Shown here: positions 5,498 through 5,562 of the stretch, piece by piece | Layout: the number at the start of each line of letters is the position of its first letter | Numbering within the stretch: position 1 is the first letter of the stretch | DNA from: Rhodospirillaceae bacterium | GTDB taxonomy: Bacteria > Pseudomonadota > Alphaproteobacteria > Micavibrionales > Micavibrionaceae | NCBI GenBank assembly: GCA_003452275.1 | Contig: DMIT01000019.1 | Coordinates: 1 to 5,562, forward strand | Reading direction: 5' to 3' | Length of the DNA stretch: 5,562 bases | Translations under genes and position numbers: made by a program | Notes under the pieces: generated by a model | What the model was told of the DNA's origin: nothing | Databases searched by the model: none | What the model saw: only the letters and a program-made list of their open reading frames with translations

Positions 5498-5538
5498 ATA
5501 TACGCCTTTACCCTTACGGGTTGGACATACGCGTATAT
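5498..5538 (-). promoter_or_regulatory. Nested inverted repeats upstream of the 36-residue ORF
   Basis: The outer arms ATATACGC (5498-5505) and GCGTATAT (5531-5538) are perfect inverted repeats. Between them ACCC (5510-5513) and GGGT (5518-5521) form a small inner stem with a TTAC loop. The right outer arm overlaps a 10-bp palindrome, ATACGCGTAT (5527-5536). On the minus strand this would be a structured 5' leader or a regulator site about 60-100 bases before the ORF start. A four-codon frame (MSNP) at 5528-5514, with AGGAG ten bases ahead, lies inside the structure. Confidence 0.35.
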
Positions 5539-5562
5539 CTCCTATGCTGTTAGTTGCGCACT

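Overview
The window looks like chromosomal DNA of an alphaproteobacterium. The support is FabD, FabG and IlvA sequences of proteobacterial type, mixed base composition, and dense dispersed intergenic repeats of the sort seen in free-living or host-associated alphaproteobacteria. The genus cannot be fixed from the sequence alone.

Left half, minus strand, in transcription order: fabD (2961-2008, malonyl-CoA:ACP transacylase), fabG (1926-1189, 3-oxoacyl-ACP reductase) and a ten-helix DMT/EamA transporter (1086-208). fabD and fabG belong to the same fatty acid synthesis cycle. FabD loads malonyl onto acyl carrier protein and FabG carries out the first reduction after condensation. The usual next genes, acpP and fabF, are missing. 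In their place is the more AT-rich transporter gene, bracketed by repeats. Every gap in this half holds a dispersed repeat: a GC-rich repeat at 1-23 and again in opposite orientation at 1143-1174, a nested inverted-repeat element at 37-210 that runs into the transporter stop codon, and a GAAA-loop hairpin at 1983-2002 between fabD and fabG.

Middle: a 360-bp AT-rich divergent intergenic region (2962-3321) separates fabD from a plus-strand gene for an unrecognised 101-residue protein. That gene has a very strong Shine-Dalgarno sequence and its own intrinsic terminator.

Right half: ilvA (3717-5252, plus strand) encodes a full-length biosynthetic threonine ammonia-lyase with a catalytic PLP domain and two ACT-like regulatory subdomains, the first committed step to isoleucine. 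Converging on it from the minus strand is a 36-codon ORF (5441-5331) for a one-helix membrane peptide with a glycine zipper. Its Shine-Dalgarno sequence lies inside a predicted hairpin, and a further nested inverted repeat lies upstream. This small locus, the 101-residue orphan and the repeat-bracketed transporter are the parts most worth following up. No CRISPR array, tRNA, rRNA, transposase or phage gene is visible.
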